Positions 53,203-64,000 are shown, numbered from the stretch's first letter. The stretch is 64,000 nt of DNA from Ensifer sp. PDNC004 (GCF_016919405.1 NZ_CP070352.1:124001-188000), one strand, 5' to 3'. Notes: a model not told the origin generated them from the letters alone. Translations and numbers: made by a program.

Positions 53203-53553
53203 GCCGCAATCCCGGAACCCGCGCGGCCGTCCCTAGCAGAGCAGGAGGGCGACGGGCATCGAGGCGAGGAGATAGGCAAACCCATCCTCCGCAAGGCGCT
53301 CGCGCAGGCTGTGCGTGATTGGCGAGTTGCACCTCGCCCGGGACGATCGAGCGTCGTGCGTTCCTATATGAAACAGAACGAATATTCCGAGGGTGGAAAT
53401 TTGCGAATTCTGCATTCTATTTTCTCTTGCAGGTTCGTTAGCGTTCGTTTTTAATCAGCGCACTTTCGCTGCGAAAGTCAGGCGCGACTGATTGAGGAGG
53501 ATCAACGCGACTGAGCACCGAGACTTGTCGTCTCAATATTGGGAGGAATCGCC
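53203..53553. other. 351-bp region with ugp promoter and a doubtful 60-aa frame
   Basis: This lies between the AsnC regulator and ugpB. A minus-strand frame at 53233-53415 ends LAEDGFAYLLASMPVALLLC and could encode a small hydrophobic peptide, but no ribosome site or relative is seen. At 53462-53478 the inverted repeat ACTTTCG-CTG-CGAAAGT, and at about 53434-53450 a GTTCGTT direct repeat, are possible regulatory sites. I did not find a convincing PHO box. Confidence 0.4.
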
Positions 53554-54858
53554 ATGACAGTTTTGAAATGGACGCTTGCGGCCACATCTGCGATGTCAGT
53601 CTTCGCCGCCCCGAACGCCTTCGCGGCGACGGAGCTTGCCTGGTGGCACGCAATGACGGGCGCCAACAACGAAACCGTTGAACGGCTTGCGAAGGAATTC
53701 AACGAAAGCCAGTCGGAATACAAGATTGTCCCCGTCTTCAAGGGCACCTATGGCGAGACGCTGAATGCGGGCATCGCTGCGTTCCGCTCCAAGCAGGCTC
53801 CCGCGATCCTGCAGGTGTTCGACGCCGGCAGTGGCGTGATGTTGGGCGCCGAAGGTGCCGTGGTCCCCGTGGCGGAAGTGCTTCAGAAGGGCGGCTACGA
53901 GTTCAACAAGGACCAGTACCTGCCGGGCATCGTCGCCTATTATTCCAAGGCTGACGGGACCATGCTGTCCTTCCCCTTCAACTCGTCGTCCCCGATCCTC
54001 TATTTCAACAAGGACGCCTTTACGAAAGCCGGCATCGATACCGACAAGCCACCGGCCACCTGGCCCGAGGTCTTCGAAGCGGCCAAGAAGATCAAGGCGA
54101 GCGGAGCGGCAAACTGCGGGTTCACCTCGACCTGGCTGACCTGGATCCAGACCGAAAACTTCTCGGCCTGGAACAACGTGCCCTACGGCACGAACGAAAA
54201 CGGGCTTGCCGGGCTCGAAGTGGAACTGAAGATCGACGCGCCGCTCTTCGTCGACCATTTCCAGTCGATTGCAGATCTCGCCAAGGATGGCACCTTCCGC
54301 TACGGCGGCCGCACCTCCGAGGCCAAGCAGCTGTTCATGTCGGGCGAGTGCGCGATCCTGACGGAATCCTCCGGCGGTCTCGGCGACATCGTCAAGTCGG
54401 GCATCAACTACGGTGTCGGCGAGCTTCCCTATTATGAAGGCCATGGCCCGCAGAACACCATCCCCGGCGGCGCAAGCCTCTGGGTCTTCGCCGGCAAGAG
54501 CGACGCCGAATACAAGGGCGTGGCCGAGTTCTTCCACTTCCTCTCGAAAACGGAAACCCAGGCGCAGCTTCACCAGGTCTCGGGCTACCTGCCGGTGACG
54601 CTTGCAGCCTACGAGGAAACCAAGAAGTCCGGCTTCTATGAAAAGAACCCGGGCCGGGAGACGCCGATCAAGCAGATGATGGGCAAGGCGCCGACCGAAA
54701 ACTCCAAGGGCGTCCGCCTGGTCAACCTTCCGCAGGTTCGCGACATCCTCAACGAAGAGTTCGAAGCGATGCTTGCCGGCCAGAAGGATGCCAAGACGGC
54801 GCTCAGCGAAGGTGTCGTGAAGGCAAACGCTGCGATCAAGACTGCGATCGGCAACTGA
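53554..54858 (+). CDS. ugpB: sn-Glycerol-3-phosphate ABC transporter binding protein
   Basis: A 434-aa SBP_bac_1 protein. A signal peptide spans about residues 1-24 (ending APNAFA). Mature features are LAWWHAMTGANNETVERLAK, FKGTYGETLNAGIAAFRS, LQVFDAGSGVMLGAEGAVVP and SSSPILYFNKDAF, all close to UgpB. GGGAGGAATC precedes ATG 53554. It is first of the ugpBAEC operon for glycerol-3-phosphate and glycerophosphodiester uptake, usually phosphate-starvation induced. Confidence 0.94.
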   Translation: MTVLKWTLAATSAMSVFAAPNAFAATELAWWHAMTGANNETVERLAKEFNESQSEYKIVPVFKGTYGETLNAGIAAFRSKQAPAILQVFDAGSGVMLGAEGAVVPVAEVLQKGGYEFNKDQYLPGIVAYYSKADGTMLSFPFNSSSPILYFNKDAFTKAGIDTDKPPATWPEVFEAAKKIKASGAANCGFTSTWLTWIQTENFSAWNNVPYGTNENGLAGLEVELKIDAPLFVDHFQSIADLAKDGTFRYGGRTSEAKQLFMSGECAILTESSGGLGDIVKSGINYGVGELPYYEGHGPQNTIPGGASLWVFAGKSDAEYKGVAEFFHFLSKTETQAQLHQVSGYLPVTLAAYEETKKSGFYEKNPGRETPIKQMMGKAPTENSKGVRLVNLPQVRDILNEEFEAMLAGQKDAKTALSEGVVKANAAIKTAIGN

Positions 54859-54872
54859 CCTCCAGACGAAAT

Positions 54873-54901
54873 GTCCGCATCGCCCGCAAGGCGGTGCGGA
54901 C
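54873..54901 (+). terminator. ugpB-ugpA intercistronic hairpin with T-run
   Basis: A 12-bp stem with one wobble pair (GTCCGCATCGCC at 54873-54884, GGCGGTGCGGAC at 54890-54901), a 5-nt loop, then TGGTTTTTG. It probably acts as a partial terminator or RNA-stability element that favours ugpB expression. Confidence 0.65.
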
Positions 54902-54926
54902 TGGTTTTTGATGGGGAGGGGAGACC

Positions 54927-55808
54927 ATGCAGTCCGTCGTATTTCCAAACAAGGTGCTGCCGTATCTTCTGCTGGCACCGCAGATCGTCTTGACGGTCAT
55001 CTTCTTTTTTTGGCCGGCAAGCCAGGCGCTCTATCAGTCGGTGCTGCGCGAGGATCCGTTCGGCCTGAAATCCGGCTTCGTCGGTCTCGCCAACTTCCGG
55101 GCGATCCTCGCCAATCCCGACTATCTGCATTCGCTCAAGGTCACGGTGGCCTTCAGTGTTGCGACAGCGCTGTTGTCGATGGCGCTCGCGTTGCTGCTCG
55201 CAACGGCGGCCGACCGGGTGGTGCGCGGCCGCAACGTCTACCGCACGCTCCTGATCTGGCCCTATGCGGTTGCCCCGGCCGTGGCCGGCATGCTGTGGCT
55301 GTTCATGTTCAACCCGGCGATGGGAACCTTCTCTTACATTCTGCGCCGCAATGGCTTTGCGTGGGATCCGTTGCTCAACGGCAACCAGGCGATGTTCCTG
55401 GTGATCGTCGCGGCAGCCTGGAAGCAGATCAGCTACAACTTCCTCTTCTTCGTCGCAGGCCTGCAGGCGATCCCGAAGTCGCTCATCGAAGCGGCAGCCA
55501 TCGATGGCGCCCGCGGCACCAAGCGGTTCTGGACCATCGTCTTCCCGCTGCTCGCGCCCACGACGTTCTTCCTGCTTGTCGTCAACACCGTCTACGCCTT
55601 CTTCGATACCTTCGGCATCATTCACGCGGTCACCGGAGGCGGCCCCGCCAAGGCCACGGAGACGCTCGTGTATAAGGTCTACAACGATGGCTTCGTCAAT
55701 CTCGACCTCGGCAGTTCGGCAGCACAATCGGTGATCCTGATGGTCATCGTCATCGCGCTGACAGCGTTCCAGTTCCGCTTCGTCGAGAAGCGGGTCCACT
55801 ATTCGTGA
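54927..55808 (+). CDS. ugpA: Glycerol-3-phosphate ABC transporter permease UgpA
   Basis: A 293-aa MalF/UgpA-type permease with about six membrane segments. The cytoplasmic EAA loop is [18 protein letters not shown], followed by [17 protein letters not shown] and [20 protein letters not shown], the last typical of UgpA. It starts behind GGGGAGGGGAG and lies seven bases from ugpE. Confidence 0.94.
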   Translation: MQSVVFPNKVLPYLLLAPQIVLTVIFFFWPASQALYQSVLREDPFGLKSGFVGLANFRAILANPDYLHSLKVTVAFSVATALLSMALALLLATAADRVVRGRNVYRTLLIWPYAVAPAVAGMLWLFMFNPAMGTFSYILRRNGFAWDPLLNGNQAMFLVIVAAAWKQISYNFLFFVAGLQAIPKSLIEAAAIDGARGTKRFWTIVFPLLAPTTFFLLVVNTVYAFFDTFGIIHAVTGGGPAKATETLVYKVYNDGFVNLDLGSSAAQSVILMVIVIALTAFQFRFVEKRVHYS

Positions 55809-55815
55809 GGCGCCG

Positions 55816-56664
55816 ATGATCGAGAATCGTCCCATATCAACTGCGATCAGCCACCTGATACTCGTCATCGGGATCATCATCGTCGCGCTGCCGATCTATT
55901 ATACCTTCGTCGCCTCGAGCCACAGTTCGATCGAGATCGTGCGGCCGCCGATGTCGCTCGTCGTCGGAGATCACCTCGTCGAGAACTATCGGGAGGCGGT
56001 CGGCGGCGGCGTCGAGCGCGTCGTCGGCGTCAGCCTCGAGCGTCTGCTGTTCAATTCCACCGTCGTTGCGATCGCGATCGCCGTCGGCAAGATCGTCATC
56101 TCCTTCCTGTCGGCGTTCGCGATCGTGTTCTTCCGCTTTCCGCTGAAGATGCTGTTCTTCTGGATGATCTTCATCACCCTGATGCTGCCGGTCGAGGTGC
56201 GCATCCTGCCGACCTACAAGGTGATCGTCGATCTCGGCCTGATCGACACCTATGCGGGGCTGACGCTGCCGCTGATGGCTTCGGCGACGGCGACGTTCCT
56301 CTTTCGCCAGTTCTTCCTGACGATACCGGGCGAGCTGGTGGAGGCGGCGCGCATCGACAATGCCGGTCCGTTCCGCTTCATGAAGGATATCCTGCTGCCG
56401 CTTTCGGCAACGAACATCGCGGCGCTCTTCGTTATCCTCTTCATCTATGGCTGGACCCAGTATCTCTGGCCGCTGCTCGTCACCAACGACGCGAAGATGA
56501 ACACGATCATCATCGGGCTCCGGCGGATGATCGATTTTACCGACGCCTCGACGCCCTGGAACTATGTGATGGTGACGGCGATCCTTGCAATCATCCCGCC
56601 GATCCTCGTCGTCGTGCTGATGCAGCGCTGGTTTGTCAAAGGTCTTGTGGAGACAGAAAAGTAA
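55816..56664 (+). CDS. ugpE: Glycerol-3-phosphate ABC transporter permease UgpE
   Basis: A 282-aa MalG-type permease. The EAA loop is [20 protein letters not shown]; other segments are [19 protein letters not shown] and [17 protein letters not shown]. Its stop overlaps the ugpC start (TAATG). It partners UgpA in the transport channel. Confidence 0.94.
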   Translation: MIENRPISTAISHLILVIGIIIVALPIYYTFVASSHSSIEIVRPPMSLVVGDHLVENYREAVGGGVERVVGVSLERLLFNSTVVAIAIAVGKIVISFLSAFAIVFFRFPLKMLFFWMIFITLMLPVEVRILPTYKVIVDLGLIDTYAGLTLPLMASATATFLFRQFFLTIPGELVEAARIDNAGPFRFMKDILLPLSATNIAALFVILFIYGWTQYLWPLLVTNDAKMNTIIIGLRRMIDFTDASTPWNYVMVTAILAIIPPILVVVLMQRWFVKGLVETEK

Positions 56665-57713
56665 TGGCTGAAATTACCCTGAAGGACGTCCGCAAGACCT
56701 ATGGCACGGTGGAAGCGATCAAGGGCGTTTCGCTCGACATCAAGGACGGAGAGTTCGTCGTTCTTGTCGGACCGTCCGGCTGCGGCAAGTCCACGCTGCT
56801 GCGCATGATCGCCGGGCTCGAGAACATCAGTGGTGGAGACATCCTGATTGGCGGTCGTCGGGTCAACGATGTCGAGCCGGCGGAACGCGACATTGCGATG
56901 GTCTTCCAGAACTATGCGCTCTATCCGCACATGACGGTGCGCCAGAACCTTGCCTACGGGCTCAAGAACCGGAAGACCCCGGCGGCCGAGATCGACCAGC
57001 GCATTGCCACGGCCGCAAGGACGCTCGAAATCGAGCCCTATCTCGACCGCAAGCCACGGCAGCTTTCGGGCGGCCAACGGCAGCGCGTTGCCATGGGGCG
57101 GGCGATCGTTCGCCAACCCGCCGCGTTTCTGTTCGATGAGCCGCTGTCGAACCTCGATGCGAAGCTGCGCGGGCAGATGCGCATCGAAATCAAGCGGTTG
57201 CAGCGTTCACTCGCAACGACGAGCGTCTACGTCACCCATGATCAGATGGAAGCGATGACCCTTGCAGACCGGCTTGTCGTCGTCAGCGCCGGCCGCATCG
57301 AGCAGGTCGGCACGCCACTGGAGCTTTACGAGAAGCCCGCAACCACCTTCGTTGCCACTTTCATCGGCTCGCCGTCGATGAACCTGCTGCACGGCAAGAA
57401 TTTGTCGGCAGGATGGTCGCTCGCCTCGGACGCGGCACGCCCGAATGGCGATTACACGCTCGGCGTCCGTCCGGAAGACATTTCGCCGATGTCAGCCGAC
57501 GCCCCGGCGCGAGCCTTCGAAGCGACGGTTCGCATCGACGGCATCGAACTGGTCGGCGCCGAAAGCCTCATACACGGTCGCCTCCAAAACGGAGACGAGT
57601 TGGTCTTTCGCGTTTCCGGGCGCGCGCGCAACGAGATCGGTGACGAGGTGAAGGTTGGGGCGAGCACCGAAGCGCTCCATATGTTTGATGGTAGTGGGAA
57701 CCGGCATGGATGA
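56664..57713 (+). CDS. ugpC: Glycerol-3-phosphate ABC transporter ATP-binding protein UgpC
   Basis: A 349-aa MalK-type ATPase. Walker [10 protein letters not shown] (36-44), Q-loop [10 protein letters not shown], signature LSGGQRQ (134-140), Walker B FLFDEP (155-160), H-loop [16 protein letters not shown]. The C-terminal TOBE domain (about 235-349) includes [12 protein letters not shown]. It energises the UgpAE channel and is the last gene of the operon. Confidence 0.95.
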   Translation: MAEITLKDVRKTYGTVEAIKGVSLDIKDGEFVVLVGPSGCGKSTLLRMIAGLENISGGDILIGGRRVNDVEPAERDIAMVFQNYALYPHMTVRQNLAYGLKNRKTPAAEIDQRIATAARTLEIEPYLDRKPRQLSGGQRQRVAMGRAIVRQPAAFLFDEPLSNLDAKLRGQMRIEIKRLQRSLATTSVYVTHDQMEAMTLADRLVVVSAGRIEQVGTPLELYEKPATTFVATFIGSPSMNLLHGKNLSAGWSLASDAARPNGDYTLGVRPEDISPMSADAPARAFEATVRIDGIELVGAESLIHGRLQNGDELVFRVSGRARNEIGDEVKVGASTEALHMFDGSGNRHG

Positions 57714-57985
57714 TAGCCGGAAGGTCGGCGCGAGATCAGCAGAGGTTCGTTGATCTCGCGAGCGTAAACTGTTGAATTGTTGGAAAACATTGGGGGCTAT
57801 GGTCACGACCACAGGGAACGTAGCTCTTTGGCCTGTGGTCGCTTCTTTCAGGGCGTCTCGCTAAAATAGTCCGAAAGGACGCCCGCAGGCGAGTTCCATA
57901 ATACTTGTTATGCGACTTAAATTTGTAGCCGGGCGGATTCCATTTTCAAATGCAACGGAGGCAAATTGGCCATCGTTTCAGGGGG

Positions 57986-58316
57986 ATGGATGTGGCCCGC
58001 TCTTTTGTGCAGTTGAGTATGGATGAACGCCGCGTCATTGCTCGGATGCATGGAGAATAAGATCAGCCAGGCGGAGATCGCGCGGACGCTTCGTCGCGAC
58101 CGTTCGACCATCTGCCGCGAGCTACGACGGAGTTTCTGGCACGATCGTGAAGTCCGCATTGCCGAGGGCTATTGGCACGTGACGGCTCAACAGATGGCTG
58201 AGGACCGGCGTCGGCGCTACCGGAAGCTACACCACCCGCGCAAGTGCCTGGGGCTCCAGACGCCGAAGGAGATCTTCAGCCAGTACCTGTTGGCTATGAG
58301 GGGTCAAAGCATGTAG
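57986..58316 (+). pseudogene. IS30-family transposase relic
   Basis: The frame from ATG 57986 (VQLSMDERRVIARMHGE) breaks at a stop near 58049. The next frame then continues with NKISQAEIARTLRRDRSTI, VTAQQMAEDRRRRYRKL and jumps directly to PRKCLGLQTPKEIFSQYL, the C-terminal end of IS30 transposases. So there is one frameshift and the DDE catalytic core is deleted. I could not find flanking inverted repeats. Confidence 0.85.
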
Positions 58317-58431
58317 GTTTCTCGCGATCATTGCATTCAATCTGGAACCACCACCGCAAAGTTAGAGCGTCCTGATCCTGCAAAGTTGGAATGTCACTCT
58401 CCCCGGGTTTTGATGAGCTGGGAGATTGCGG

Positions 58432-58615
58432 ATGGGATTGATTGCGATGAGCGAGCGCGATCTGCAGCGGATTGAGGTTTTGTCGAATGTGATCGCCGGA
58501 CGCATGACGCTGATGTCGCCGGCGCACGTGCTGGAGCTGAGCACCCGCAGGTTCGCCGGTTGCTGGATCGGGGCAGCACTGGCGGTGCGGCGTCGATCCG
58601 GCCGCACGCTATGAC
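58432..58615 (+). pseudogene. ISNCY-type transposase N-terminal relic
   Basis: The frame begins MGLIAMSERDLQRIEVLSNV and LSTRR, then needs a one-base shift near 58553 to read VRRLLDRGSTGGAASIRP. This matches the N-terminal HTH of ISNCY/IS1202-like transposases. The rest of the element is absent. It lies 115 bp from the IS30 relic. Confidence 0.7.
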
Positions 58616-59074
58616 CGTGCGAACCGTATGTTCGGCATCTTCCTAAGACATGTCGTTTTCGAGCTACCCTGAAGATCGGCTAAAGGGCGCGTGGTGGCTC
58701 GGTCGGTCGTCGAGCGCGCGCCGGATAAGCGTTGAAGGCGGGACGTAAGCTAAAAGATGCTCCGCAAACAGGCGCTTACGATTGTCAACTTCAGCTGCGC
58801 AACGCAGGCCGACATCTCTCAAAAGATGACCCGAAGCCTCTGATAAGGCAAGCCAATTGCAAAGCGGCATCGACTGCGGATTGACAGTCGACAGAAATGA
58901 GCGGATAGCCCGGATGCCATTTAAGGCTTCAAAGCACCCTGCTTCCGGTTCTAGGGCTTTGGCAGCGATGCCGTTGACGGGCAGATGGGCCAACCGGTTA
59001 TGAAGCCGACCCCGGGTTCTCGGCCACCCGGCAAAGCCACAAGAATTCTTCCACGCCGACAATCAGAGGACACC
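58616..59074. other. 459-bp region after the IS relics
   Basis: A minus-strand frame of 132 codons (58664-59062) has a segment LCNWLALSEASGHLLRDVGL faintly like YjiS/DUF1127 small proteins, but start context and similarity are weak, so no gene is called. Confidence 0.35.
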
Positions 59075-59281
59075 ATGGAAACGGTAGAAATCAGCGATCG
59101 AAACGACTTTGCCCTTTGGGCCATTCAGCGCGCACAGGAAATCGTGACGGGAGAAGGCGCAGCCTTCGCAATCGCAGCCCAGGGCGCAGACGAAGAAGCT
59201 CTGTCGCAAACCGCGGCTGCCCTCGGCAAGGCGATCAGTGAGGCCATGCTCGAGGTTTTCGACGGTCTCGTCGCCTCATAA
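59075..59281 (+). CDS. Small hypothetical protein, 68 aa
   Basis: AGAGGACACC stands directly before ATG 59075. The protein is acidic and alanine-rich (METVEISDRNDFALWAIQRA, ALSQTAAALGKAISEAML), probably helical. No family is recognised. The good ribosome site and balanced codon use support expression. It lies between IS relics and gdhA. Confidence 0.6.
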   Translation: METVEISDRNDFALWAIQRAQEIVTGEGAAFAIAAQGADEEALSQTAAALGKAISEAMLEVFDGLVAS

Positions 59282-59444
59282 ATTCAACCTTCGCCGAATT
59301 GGCTCTAGTTGCCGTCTCGCGATCCGCATTGGCGGGCGGCACGGGTATGTCCCCGCGAGATCGGGACCAATCTTCAGCGTCCTCAGGCCCGAGCCGAATT
59401 GTCGAAGGAAGCCAGCGCAAGCTGGCTCCCGACAGATTGAAGCA

Positions 59445-61049
<1,605 letters not shown>

Positions 61050-62375
61050 TCACTCCTCGCGGAAGGCTCGAAGCATTTGGTCGGTGAAGGGCTTCGTCAG
61101 ATAGGAGATGGCCGTGCGCTCGTCCGTCTGGACATAGACTTCGACCGGCATGCCCGGCATCAGCTTGCGGTCGCCGAGCTTGTCCAGCGCCTGGGTGATG
61201 TCGACCGTGGCGAGATAGTAGGGCTGTCCGGTGGCGCGATCGATCGTCGTTGCGGCGGCGACCACACCGACCCGGCCATCGAGTTCCGGGGTCGTACGCT
61301 GGTTGAAGACGGTGAAGCGCAGGCGGCTGGCCCGGCCCGGTGCGATGCGGTCGATGTCGGCCGGCGGGATGCGGATTTCGACAGTAAGATCATCGTCCTC
61401 GGGCACGATCGACATCACGCTGGCGCCGGGGGCGATGATGCCGCCGATCGTGTGGACCTGCAGGTCGTAGACGAGACCGTCGACAGGGGCGCGCACCACC
61501 ATGCGCGACAGTCGGTCGCGGGCGGCGACCTCGCGCTCGCTGAGTTCGGCGATCTTGGCCTCGATGCCGACGATCTGGGTCTGGGTTTCCTTGCGGATGT
61601 TCTGGTCGATGGCGAGCAGTTTGATGCGCAGTTCGCTGATCTGCCCGACTGCTTCTGCGATCCGCGCGACGAGTTCGCCCTTGGATCCATCGATGCGAGC
61701 CATCTGCCGCAGGAGGTCGCGGTGTTCGGAGACCGGCACCAGACCGCTCTTCAGCAAGGTCTCGAGCTTGGCGATTTCCTTCTCGACGATTTCCCTTTCG
61801 GCGTCGCTCGAGCCGGTCTGGGCCTTGAGGCCGCGGATCTGCTCCTCGAGCTGGGTGATCTGCAGGCGCATCTGCTCTTCCTGGCTGGTGATCATCCGGC
61901 GGTTGGCCTCAAACAGCTTGAGTTCGCTGACCTTCAGCACCTCGCTGACATCGAGGCCGTCGAAAGAAACAACGGTCTCGCCATCCCGCTCGGCCTTCAA
62001 CCGAGCGCGCATAGCGTAGAACTGTTGCAATTGGCCGCGCACGATCGCAAGCTCCACCCGGGTCTGTGTTTCGTCCAGACGGATGAGCACGTCGCCCTTC
62101 CTGACCTGGTCGCCGTTGCGCACCGCAATCTCGGAGACGATACCGCCGTCACGGTGCTGGATGAGCTTGACCTGCTGGGAGATGGCGACCTGGCCTTGCG
62201 TGATGACAGCCCCGGAAAGCCGGGCGTGGGCGGCCCACCCACCGACGCCGAAGAGCAGGGTTGCGGCAAAGGCGGCGGAGACGACGATGCGCGAGGTGAT
62301 GCCGAACTGGCTGCTGCCCTTTGCGATCTTGTCTTCGGCCTTGTTGGTCCTGCTCTCGTTCTCTCTGCTGATCAT
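61050..62375 (-). CDS. Type I secretion periplasmic adaptor (HlyD/PrsE family)
   Basis: A 441-aa membrane fusion protein. One membrane anchor at about residues 30-49, then the lipoyl half QVKLIQHRDGGIVSEIAV, a long coiled coil (about 130-275), the return RMVVRAPVDGLVYDLQV and the C-terminal LMPGMPVEVYVQTDERTAI typical of type I secretion HlyD proteins. It would bridge an ABC exporter and TolC. The adjacent RTX gene, 60 bp upstream, is its likely substrate. The ABC ATPase gene is not in the window. Confidence 0.92.
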   Translation of the reverse strand: MISRENESRTNKAEDKIAKGSSQFGITSRIVVSAAFAATLLFGVGGWAAHARLSGAVITQGQVAISQQVKLIQHRDGGIVSEIAVRNGDQVRKGDVLIRLDETQTRVELAIVRGQLQQFYAMRARLKAERDGETVVSFDGLDVSEVLKVSELKLFEANRRMITSQEEQMRLQITQLEEQIRGLKAQTGSSDAEREIVEKEIAKLETLLKSGLVPVSEHRDLLRQMARIDGSKGELVARIAEAVGQISELRIKLLAIDQNIRKETQTQIVGIEAKIAELSEREVAARDRLSRMVVRAPVDGLVYDLQVHTIGGIIAPGASVMSIVPEDDDLTVEIRIPPADIDRIAPGRASRLRFTVFNQRTTPELDGRVGVVAAATTIDRATGQPYYLATVDITQALDKLGDRKLMPGMPVEVYVQTDERTAISYLTKPFTDQMLRAFREE

Positions 62376-62435
62376 GGCCTTCTCCCGGTAACGCGTGACA
62401 ACTCTGGTTGATGCGGGTGGTGTGTTTGCGATTGC

Positions 62436-64000
62436 TTAGACGGCGTCTCTCTGCTGCTCCCCGGCCGTCTCGATGGCGGCGAGAATGAAGTCCTGCTCGG
62501 TCAGCGCGTGGCGGCCGGCGATCAGGAACTCGAGGTCCTCATCGCGCTCGAGATCGATGACGGCGCGCACGACCGTGCGCTCGCTGTCGCTGAAAGTCTC
62601 GTGATAGAAGGTGATGCGGTTGACCGGCGCCGGGCTGCCGTCGTCGGCAAAGGGCGCAAAGACGAGGCCGCCGATGGCTTCGGCAATCTTCGACAGGTCG
62701 ATGCGATCGCCGACCTGGAAGTCGCGGATCTCATCGCGCCCCTCCCCGCCATTGGCAAGAGCGGCGAGGCTGCGGAAGACGAAGATATCCGCCCCAGCAC
62801 CTCCGGCCAGGAAGTTGACGGCGTTGCTGGCGACGACGATGTCGTCGCCCTTGCCGCCGATCGCGGTTTCGACGGAACTCAGGCTGTCGTTGCCGATCTC
62901 GACGCCCGTGGCAATGCCGCGGTCGAGATCGATCACCACGGCCTGCGTGGCTGCGGAGGCATCGTAGCGATCAACGCCATCACCGCCGTCGATCGAATCG
63001 TCTCCGTCGTCGGTACCGGGCAGGAGGACCACGACGAAGGTATCGTTGCCATCCTCGCCCTTCAGTTCGTCGTCGCCGGCACCGCCGACGAGCACGTCAT
63101 CGCCGTCGCGGCCACGCAGCCTGTCGTCTCCGTTTCCGCCAAATAGCATGTCGTCGCCGCGACTGCCGGAAATCCGGTCGTTGCCGCGCCCGCCGACGAT
63201 GATCTCGAAGTCTTCGATGCGATCCTCGCCGATCTCCTCGCCCTCGGCGATGCCGGTCTCCATATCGGCGAGAACCGCCTGCACCAGCGCGGACAGATCG
63301 AGCGTGTCGATGCCATCGCCGCCGCTATAGGTGTCATCGCCGTCATCGTCAGCGTCGCCGCTGCCATCGAAGGCGAGCACCAGGATCGTGTCGTTGCCGG
63401 CGCCTCCGGAGACGACATCGTCACCCTTGCCGCCAATCAGCGTGTCGTCGCCGGCATTTCCGGCAATCACGTCGTTGCCGTCCTTGCCGATCAGTGTGTT
63501 GCAACGCTCGTCGCCGGTGATCCGGTCGTCGCCGGAACCGCCGATCACGCTTTCGATGCTCTCGATCGTATCGGAGCCGATTTCCGTACCTGTCGCAGTG
63601 CCTGCGGCGAGGTCGATGACAACCGTGTCCTGTGCGGTGCTGGCGTCGAGCGTGTCATGGCCTTCGCCACCGGAATAGCGGTCGTTACCGTCATTGGCGG
63701 GCGGCGATGCGCTGCGCGCTTCCTCGGCGGCAAGGCCGGTGACGATGACGTCGTCGCCGCCTCCGGCAAGCACTGTATCCTCGCCGGAACCGCCGGTCAG
63801 CCGGTCGTTACCGGCCCCGCCGTCGACGAGATCGTTGCCGGCATCGCCATCGAGTACATCGCGACCCTCCTCGCCAAACAGGCGATCGTTGCCAGCACCG
63901 CCGGAGAGATAGTCGTCGCCGGCCTCGCCAAGCAGGATATCGTCTCCCTCCTCGCCATAGAGATGATCGTCCCCTGCCCCGCCGAACAGGATGTCGTTGC
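62436..64000 (-). CDS. RTX calcium-binding protein, N-terminus off the right edge
   Basis: At least 520 residues are present, open without stop to base 64000. It is dense in RTX nonapeptides (GGAGDDHLYGEEGDDILLG-type). Three degenerate modules of about 115 residues each pair DAS/DLS, a V-I-D-L-x2-G-x-A-x-G-x-E-I-G segment and a GG-x-G-x-D-x-I block. Acidic, calcium-binding. The C-terminus (EQDFILAAIETAGE) resembles uncleaved type I secretion signals. Any catalytic domain lies beyond the window, so the function is not known. Confidence 0.92.
   Translation of the reverse strand, partial: NDILFGGAGDDHLYGEEGDDILLGEAGDDYLSGGAGNDRLFGEEGRDVLDGDAGNDLVDGGAGNDRLTGGSGEDTVLAGGGDDVIVTGLAAEEARSASPPANDGNDRYSGGEGHDTLDASTAQDTVVIDLAAGTATGTEIGSDTIESIESVIGGSGDDRITGDERCNTLIGKDGNDVIAGNAGDDTLIGGKGDDVVSGGAGNDTILVLAFDGSGDADDDGDDTYSGGDGIDTLDLSALVQAVLADMETGIAEGEEIGEDRIEDFEIIVGGRGNDRISGSRGDDMLFGGNGDDRLRGRDGDDVLVGGAGDDELKGEDGNDTFVVVLLPGTDDGDDSIDGGDGVDRYDASAATQAVVIDLDRGIATGVEIGNDSLSSVETAIGGKGDDIVVASNAVNFLAGGAGADIFVFRSLAALANGGEGRDEIRDFQVGDRIDLSKIAEAIGGLVFAPFADDGSPAPVNRITFYHETFSDSERTVVRAVIDLERDEDLEFLIAGRHALTEQDFILAAIETAGEQQRDAV

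Noticed and set aside
53233..53415. A 60-aa minus-strand frame ending LAEDGFAYLLASMPVALLLC
   Set aside because: Could be a small protein, but lacks a ribosome site and I recognise no homologue; noted only in the region entry.
53341..53553. PHO box upstream of ugpB
   Set aside because: CTGTTTCATATAG on the minus strand is only a loose match; the second half-site is missing.
58664..59062. A 132-codon minus-strand frame faintly like DUF1127
   Set aside because: The similarity is a short helix only, and the start context is poor.
62436..64000. Tandem DNA repeats interpreted as a CRISPR or satellite array
   Set aside because: The periodicity is coding (RTX nonapeptides); units vary and there are no uniform spacers.

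Overview
The window looks like an accessory replicon or megaplasmid/chromid segment of a Rhizobiaceae alphaproteobacterium, most likely Ensifer/Sinorhizobium or Rhizobium. The evidence is high GC, dense ABC-transporter operons each with its own regulator, an ExsH-type succinoglycan glycanase, a tauRABC-XY-xsc-pta taurine island of the rhizobial/rhodobacterial type, ugpBAEC and a PrsE-like secretion adaptor with an RTX protein. I saw no tRNA, rRNA, CRISPR or phage core genes. Family calls rest on reading motifs in the translated sequence; no database search was run.

Layout. 1-2.6 kb: an RND-efflux adaptor cut by the left edge and a ferredoxin-type oxidoreductase. 2.7-6.0 kb: an orphan CorC/HlyC domain, then a probable four-gene operon of ECF sigma factor, anti-sigma factor, Bax-inhibitor-1 family protein and DUF2076 protein. 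6.1-15.6 kb: a LacI-regulated catabolic cluster with a ribose-type ABC transporter, a phosphotriesterase-family hydrolase, a cysteine-less GATase-like protein, a PfkB kinase, a BtpA/SgcQ protein, a TenA-like protein without the classical active-site cysteine, and an M20 amidohydrolase. I do not recognise this combination as a known pathway. 15.7-20.2 kb: L,D-transpeptidase, a NIPSNAP/TetR pair with two palindromic operators, and exsH. 20.2-22.5 kb: an orphan peptide-type binding protein and about 690 bp without a gene.

22.5-32.7 kb: a complete taurine dissimilation island. TauABC imports taurine, TauXY deaminates it to sulfoacetaldehyde, Xsc converts that to acetyl phosphate and sulfite, Pta makes acetyl-CoA, and a YeiH/UPF0324 membrane protein probably exports the sulfur oxyanion. 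TauR (MocR type) is divergent. 32.9-39.1 kb: TetR with a divergent membrane protein, truncated LysR and MFS genes facing a deletion scar, LysE and Fsr exporters, and alpha/beta hydrolase sequences. 39.5-48.7 kb: a SorC-controlled sugar or polyol cluster (split permeases, binding protein, double ATPase, PfkB kinase, fused class II aldolase/dehydrogenase). Both of its promoter regions carry the same TGACATTTG box.

48.9-53.2 kb: small hypothetical proteins and an alanine catabolism unit (alanine racemase, D-amino acid dehydrogenase, RidA) divergent from an Lrp/AsnC regulator, with a 34-bp inverted repeat between them. 53.5-57.7 kb: ugpBAEC for glycerol-3-phosphate uptake. 57.7-59.3 kb: IS30 and ISNCY transposase relics and a 68-aa hypothetical gene. 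59.4-64 kb: NADP-type glutamate dehydrogenase with a TTG start, a HlyD-family adaptor and a large RTX protein that runs off the right edge.
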